22,426 nt of DNA from Bacillota bacterium (lineage in GTDB: Bacteria > Bacillota > Bacilli > Lactobacillales > Streptococcaceae), in the NCBI GenBank assembly GCA_021781855.1, contig JAJXWC010000016.1, positions 1 through 22,426 on the forward strand, read 5' to 3'. The translations under genes were made by a program, and so were the position numbers. Below the pieces are notes generated by a model. That model searched no databases. It saw nothing but the letters and a program-made list of their open reading frames with translations, and had not been told where the DNA came from. How positions within the stretch are numbered: the first letter of the stretch is position 1; each line of letters starts with the position of its first letter. Below are positions 21,666-22,426 of the stretch, in pieces.

Positions 21666-22426
21666 ATGGCAAAAAGTGGACTTTATACAGGCGTTGACAT
21701 TGGAACAAACACGATTAAAGTGTTGGTTGCAGAGTACGTCTCAGGTGAAATGAATATAATCGGCGTTGGAAACGCAAAGAGCGATGGTTTGAAAAATGGC
21801 ATCATCGTTGACATAGAAAAAGTTTCCCAAGCGCTTCGTAAGGCTGTAAATGCGGCTGAAGAACGTGCTGGGATTACGATTGACCAAATCAATGTCAGTA
21901 TTCCTGCAAATCAGCTTGAAATGGAGCCTTGCCAAGGCATGGTGCCAATCGTTGGTGAAACTAAAGAAATTACAGATAATGATGTACTGCAAGTTGTGCA
22001 AAATGCGTTGATGCGTGGAATTGTACCAGAACGAGAAATTATCGCAGTTGAAATCAACGAGTTTACAGTTGACGGCTTCACAGGAATTTCTGACCCACGC
22101 GGAATGTTTGGTGTTCGACTTGAAATGCGCGGTTTGGTTTACACAGGTCCTAGGACTTTGGTTCACAATGTGCGTAAAGTGGTTGAACGTGCAGGTTTGT
22201 CCATTGAAAATATTGTAATTGCTCCTTTGGCAATGGCGCATTATGTGCTTTCAGAGGGCGAACGCGAATTTGGTACAGTGATGATTGACCTAGGTGCGGG
22301 ACAAACAACAGTAAGTGCTGTGAAAGAGCAAGCACTTGTATTCACACATACTAGTCCAGAAGGCGGCGATTATGTTACAAAAGACATTTCAACCGTCTTG
22401 AACACTTCTTTCTCAGCTTCTGAAGA
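21666..22426 (+). CDS. ftsA: Cell division protein FtsA, 5' part
   Basis: The first 253 codons and two bases; the gene runs off the window. FtsA is an actin-like ATPase that tethers FtsZ to the membrane and recruits the divisome. Visible: the phosphate-1 motif GVDIGTNTIKVLVAE near residues 9-23, the 1C subdomain (about 85-165) with VSIPANQLEMEP and the ISDPRGMFGVRLEMRG stretch, the conserved region ENIVIAPLAMAHYVLSE, and the phosphate-2 motif MIDLGAGQTTVSA. Ribosome binding site AAAGGAG eight bases before ATG 21666. In relatives ftsZ follows directly. Own promoter about 37 bases upstream of the ATG. Confidence 0.97.
   Translation, partial: MAKSGLYTGVDIGTNTIKVLVAEYVSGEMNIIGVGNAKSDGLKNGIIVDIEKVSQALRKAVNAAEERAGITIDQINVSIPANQLEMEPCQGMVPIVGETKEITDNDVLQVVQNALMRGIVPEREIIAVEINEFTVDGFTGISDPRGMFGVRLEMRGLVYTGPRTLVHNVRKVVERAGLSIENIVIAPLAMAHYVLSEGEREFGTVMIDLGAGQTTVSAVKEQALVFTHTSPEGGDYVTKDISTVLNTSFSASE

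Noticed and set aside
21741..22241. 166-codon open frame on the minus strand
   Set aside because: Antisense to ftsA; composition rich in Asn, His, Cys and Phe, with no motif and no ribosome binding site.

Overview
The window is a low-GC Firmicutes chromosome segment and most probably comes from a Lactococcus species. The evidence is the order priA / fmt-rsmB-pppL-pknB, a 436-residue PepC, the group glmU-NUDIX-MacP-MtnN, a PASTA kinase, and lactococcal-style promoters (extended TGnTATAAT -10 boxes). PepC looks clearly different from the L. lactis protein I remember, so another Lactococcus species is likely; that is inference only. Almost everything is core housekeeping. The exceptions are a ~2.1 kb accessory insert (about 1409-3495) and a YvfRSTU-like ABC/two-component operon (about 16130-19684).

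Layout. 2-1408: 3' two thirds of priA. 1409-3495: an insert between priA and fmt. It holds a degenerate Fic-like 5' end joined to the 3' end of another gene, a 298-codon gene of unknown function, a tandem pair of 67-bp promoter-hairpin cassettes on the minus strand, and a minus-strand stand-alone CdiA_C-type nuclease gene with a near-leaderless promoter. 3496-8371: fmt, rsmB, pppL (PP2C phosphatase) and pknB (PASTA Ser/Thr kinase), closely packed. 8455-9635 (minus): rpsO and proC. 9888-12125: glmU, a NUDIX ADP-ribose pyrophosphatase and a MacP-like membrane protein in one overlapping operon. 12290-13544: mtnN and a YqeK-like HD hydrolase. 13599-14909: pepC. 15089-15890 (minus): folT under a class-I tetrahydrofolate riboswitch. 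16157-19684: ABC ATPase, small membrane protein, ABC permease, DesK/YvfT-type histidine kinase and NarL-type regulator, all overlapping or nearly so. 19786-20514: rlmB from a near-leaderless promoter. 20643-21512: degV. 21666-end: 5' part of ftsA.

How the genes relate. Cell-envelope control recurs: PknB/PppL (reversible phosphorylation), MacP-like protein (in pneumococcus a target of the orthologous kinase), GlmU (UDP-GlcNAc) and FtsA (divisome). Fmt, RsmB, RlmB and S15 serve translation. FolT with its THF riboswitch links folate uptake to the formyl-folate that Fmt uses.

The most unusual signal is the pair of minus-strand RNA cassettes at 2732-2865. Each has its own extended -10 promoter and a long hairpin. 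The two copies differ by changes that preserve base pairing, and the distal copy ends in a strong U-run. They lie directly downstream of, and on the same strand as, an orphan toxin-like nuclease gene. That arrangement makes a candidate RNA-associated toxin module worth testing. No tRNA, rRNA, CRISPR array or insertion sequence was seen.
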